Below, piece after piece: positions 5,778 to 6,667 of a DNA stretch of 6,667 nt (within the stretch, counting starts at the first letter, position 1; every line of letters starts with the position of its first letter). Source of the stretch: an uncultured Clostridia bacterium (GTDB taxonomy: Bacteria > Bacillota > Clostridia > Christensenellales > Aristaeellaceae); the NCBI GenBank assembly GCA_944363005.1, contig CALVTV010000017.1, positions 1 through 6,667 of the forward strand. The letters run 5' to 3'. The notes under the pieces are model-generated. The model had not been told where the DNA came from. It did not search any database and was given only the letters and a program-made list of their open reading frames with translations. The translations under genes were made by a program, and so were the position numbers.

Positions 5778-6191
5778 TTACTCGCTTTTGCGCGCAGATG
5801 CGGCAATCTTCTGCAAGAGTGCAAGAAGCGTGTCCTGCTCCTGCGGTGTAAGCGCCGAAAGGCGCAGCCCGTCCCACATGAAGAACACCTGATGACAAAG
5901 CGCATAGGCTTGCTTGCCTTTGTCCGTCAGGTTCAGCCGGTAGTATCGGCCTGATTTCTCCTTTGACATCAGGCCCTCTTCCACCAACCGGTTGATGCTG
6001 CGCTGGGAATGCCCCCAGTCCACACGCAAAGCGTTGGTCAAGGCCGACGGCGTGGTGCCCGGATGCTTCCCCACATACAGCACGAAGAACATAAGCCCAT
6101 AGTGAAGCCCAACGGCTTCAAGCTTTTCTGCGGTGTACGCGGAAAAATCCTTGTAAAAGACGGAAGCGTAGTACGCAAAGGTCTTTAGCAT
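5778..6191 (-). CDS. MarR family transcriptional regulator, BilQ-like
   Basis: A 137-residue MarR-type regulator. N-terminal helices (about 1-30) would form the dimer interface. A winged helix-turn-helix spans about 33-95, with HPGTTPSALTNAL (43-55), recognition helix DWGHSQRSINRLVEEG (58-73) and the wing and end motif YYRLNLTDKGKQAY (83-96). A C-terminal dimerisation helix follows. The open frame continues upstream, but only this ATG has a ribosome binding site (AAAGGAG, 11 bases away) and sits correctly behind a consensus promoter, so the short form is chosen. It forms an operon with the flavodoxin gene. MarR proteins bind small ligands and usually repress their own operon; palindromes over the -35 and -10 boxes fit autoregulation. 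The pairing with a BilS-like flavodoxin suggests a BilQ-type regulator, but I hold that name loosely. Confidence 0.88.
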   Translation of the reverse strand: MLKTFAYYASVFYKDFSAYTAEKLEAVGLHYGLMFFVLYVGKHPGTTPSALTNALRVDWGHSQRSINRLVEEGLMSKEKSGRYYRLNLTDKGKQAYALCHQVFFMWDGLRLSALTPQEQDTLLALLQKIAASARKSE

Positions 6192-6213
6192 GCCCTCGCC
6201 CTCTCCTTTCACT

Positions 6214-6238
6214 TGACGGCGTCCAGTATACGCCGTCA
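6214..6238. promoter_or_regulatory. Palindromic operator over the MarR -10 box
   Basis: TGACGGCGT (6214-6222) and ACGCCGTCA (6230-6238) are perfect nine-base arms with a seven-base spacer. The arms flank and enclose the TATACT -10 box. This size and placement are typical for a MarR dimer site, so it is the best candidate for the autoregulatory operator. Confidence 0.65.
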
Positions 6239-6253
6239 GCTTGACTTTGTCAA
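6225..6253 (-). promoter_or_regulatory. Sigma-A promoter of the MarR-flavodoxin operon
   Basis: On the minus strand TTGACA (6248-6253) and TATACT (6225-6230) are separated by 17 bases, one mismatch from full consensus. The -10 box ends 33 bases before the MarR start codon. Confidence 0.88.
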
Positions 6254-6254
6254 G
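6240..6254. promoter_or_regulatory. Second palindrome, over the MarR -35 box
   Basis: CTTGAC-TTT-GTCAAG is a perfect six-base inverted repeat that contains the -35 box. The half CTTGAC appears again at 6212-6217, on the far side of the -10 palindrome. A further inverted repeat, TACGGT-N9-ACCGTA, lies just upstream at 6255-6275. One or more of these may be bound by the MarR protein. Confidence 0.5.
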
Positions 6255-6282
6255 TACGGTGCGATGCGAACCGTATGATGTC

Positions 6283-6555
6283 TCACAGGCCTTCCCGGTC
6301 GATGCGCTGCACGACGGCGAGAATGTCCTTGTAGCGCTCCAGTACGCGCGCGTAATCCTCCCGGCGGTGAGGGAACGTGCAATTTGAGCAATCCTTGATG
6401 CCCTGGGCGGTGTAGGTGAATTGCCCGCCGCAGCGCTTGCCGAGCGCATAGAGCGGGCAGTAGCAGAATAGGCAATTGAAATCGGACGCATCGACTCCCT
6501 TGTGACAGGGGAAAAACTCGCATGCGCGGTTTTGAAAGAAGCTGTAGTGATCCAT
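6283..6555 (-). CDS. Cysteine-rich small domain protein
   Basis: A 90-residue soluble protein made almost wholly of the 'cysteine-rich small domain' (Pfam PF04071 as I recall). Eight cysteines are present: C12, C17, C28, C31, C33, C42, C56 and C59. They sit in ordered motifs ACEFFPCHKG (11-20), NCLFCYCPLYALG (27-39), RCGG (41-44) and DCSNC (55-59), with H18 and H63 as possible extra ligands. The family is thought to bind metal; the exact role is unknown. The C-terminal 25 residues form a charged helix (YARVLERYKDILAVV). GGAAAGGAG ends five bases before the ATG, fixing the start. The stop lies 91 bases before the MarR start codon, and that gap carries the MarR promoter, so this gene may be transcribed separately or read through. 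The protein is complete and the family call is firm. Confidence 0.85.
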   Translation of the reverse strand: MDHYSFFQNRACEFFPCHKGVDASDFNCLFCYCPLYALGKRCGGQFTYTAQGIKDCSNCTFPHRREDYARVLERYKDILAVVQRIDREGL

Positions 6556-6594
6556 GATGTCTCCTTTCCGGGGGGAAATTGGCCCTTCTTCATG

Positions 6595-6655
6595 TCAAAT
6601 TGCTTCAAACCGCCGCGAAGCGAACATGGGGAGTCCGAGGGGCGAAGTCCCTCGG
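6595..6655. repeat. Dispersed repeat plus hairpin, copy 2
   Basis: Positions 6595-6623 match 3401-3430 except for one missing base and one substitution. The block is followed by CCGAGGGG (6635-6642) pairing with TCCCTCGG (6648-6655) around a CGAAG loop. The near end lies 39 bases before the cysteine-rich gene's start codon, the same placement and orientation as copy 1 before the DUF2871 gene. The element may extend past the window edge. Confidence 0.55.
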
Positions 6656-6667
6656 GCAGGGCTTGGG

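Noticed and set aside
5143..5892. 249-codon plus-strand frame opposite the flavodoxin gene
   Set aside because: No ribosome binding site or domain, and it runs through the flavodoxin terminator; the minus-strand product has a clear FMN loop.
6556..6594. TTGACA-like -35 (6589-6594, minus strand) before the cysteine-rich gene
   Set aside because: No -10-like sequence at 16-18 bases; the expected place is a run of C/G bases.
6192..6608. Upstream in-frame extension of the MarR protein
   Set aside because: It would overlap the cysteine-rich gene and the MarR promoter, and has no ribosome binding site. The ATG at 6191 has both a ribosome binding site and a promoter at proper spacing.
1..6667. CRISPR array, tRNA, rRNA or transposase
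   Set aside because: No regularly spaced repeats, no cloverleaf-like or rRNA-like sequence, and no transposase or integrase motifs were seen.

Overview
The window looks like chromosomal DNA of an anaerobic gut-type member of the Bacillota (class Clostridia). This is an inference from the strong AGGAGG-type ribosome binding sites, near-consensus sigma-A promoters, U-tailed intrinsic terminators, and gene families common in gut Clostridia. No rRNA or other marker gene is present, so the assignment stays broad.

Layout. Positions 1-381 are a gene-free leader that holds a 17-bp perfect palindrome, a terminator-like hairpin and an inverted repeat. Positions 382-2883 (+) encode a large secreted PIG-L/LmbE-type deacetylase with NEW3-like beta domains and a C-terminal ThuA/GATase1-like domain. 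A strong bidirectional terminator at about 2918-2960 separates it from everything to the right, which is all on the minus strand.

Reading the minus strand from right to left there are two modules. Module A (6555 to 5227) holds an eight-cysteine 'cysteine-rich small domain' protein, then a MarR-family regulator with its own consensus promoter embedded in palindromes, then a flavodoxin-family protein ended by a clear terminator. The MarR-flavodoxin pair resembles BilQ and BilS of the gut bilirubin-reduction cluster, but no BilR reductase gene lies in this window. Module B (4958 to 2960) holds a TetR-family regulator with a perfect-consensus promoter, a seven-helix membrane protein of unknown function, and a small DUF2871 membrane protein. 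The same 15-bp palindrome lies on the TetR promoter and upstream of the membrane gene pair, so the TetR probably controls itself and that pair.

Between the modules (about 4912-5175) is a gene-free stretch with a 10-bp inverted repeat, a 10-bp direct repeat and an 84-codon reading frame broken by one TGA and lacking a start. A 29-30 bp repeat next to a hairpin occurs twice, each time just upstream of a minus-strand start codon (of the DUF2871 gene and of the cysteine-rich gene).

The least described parts are the TetR/7TM/DUF2871 module with its duplicated operator, the dispersed hairpin repeat, and the unexplained element between the modules.
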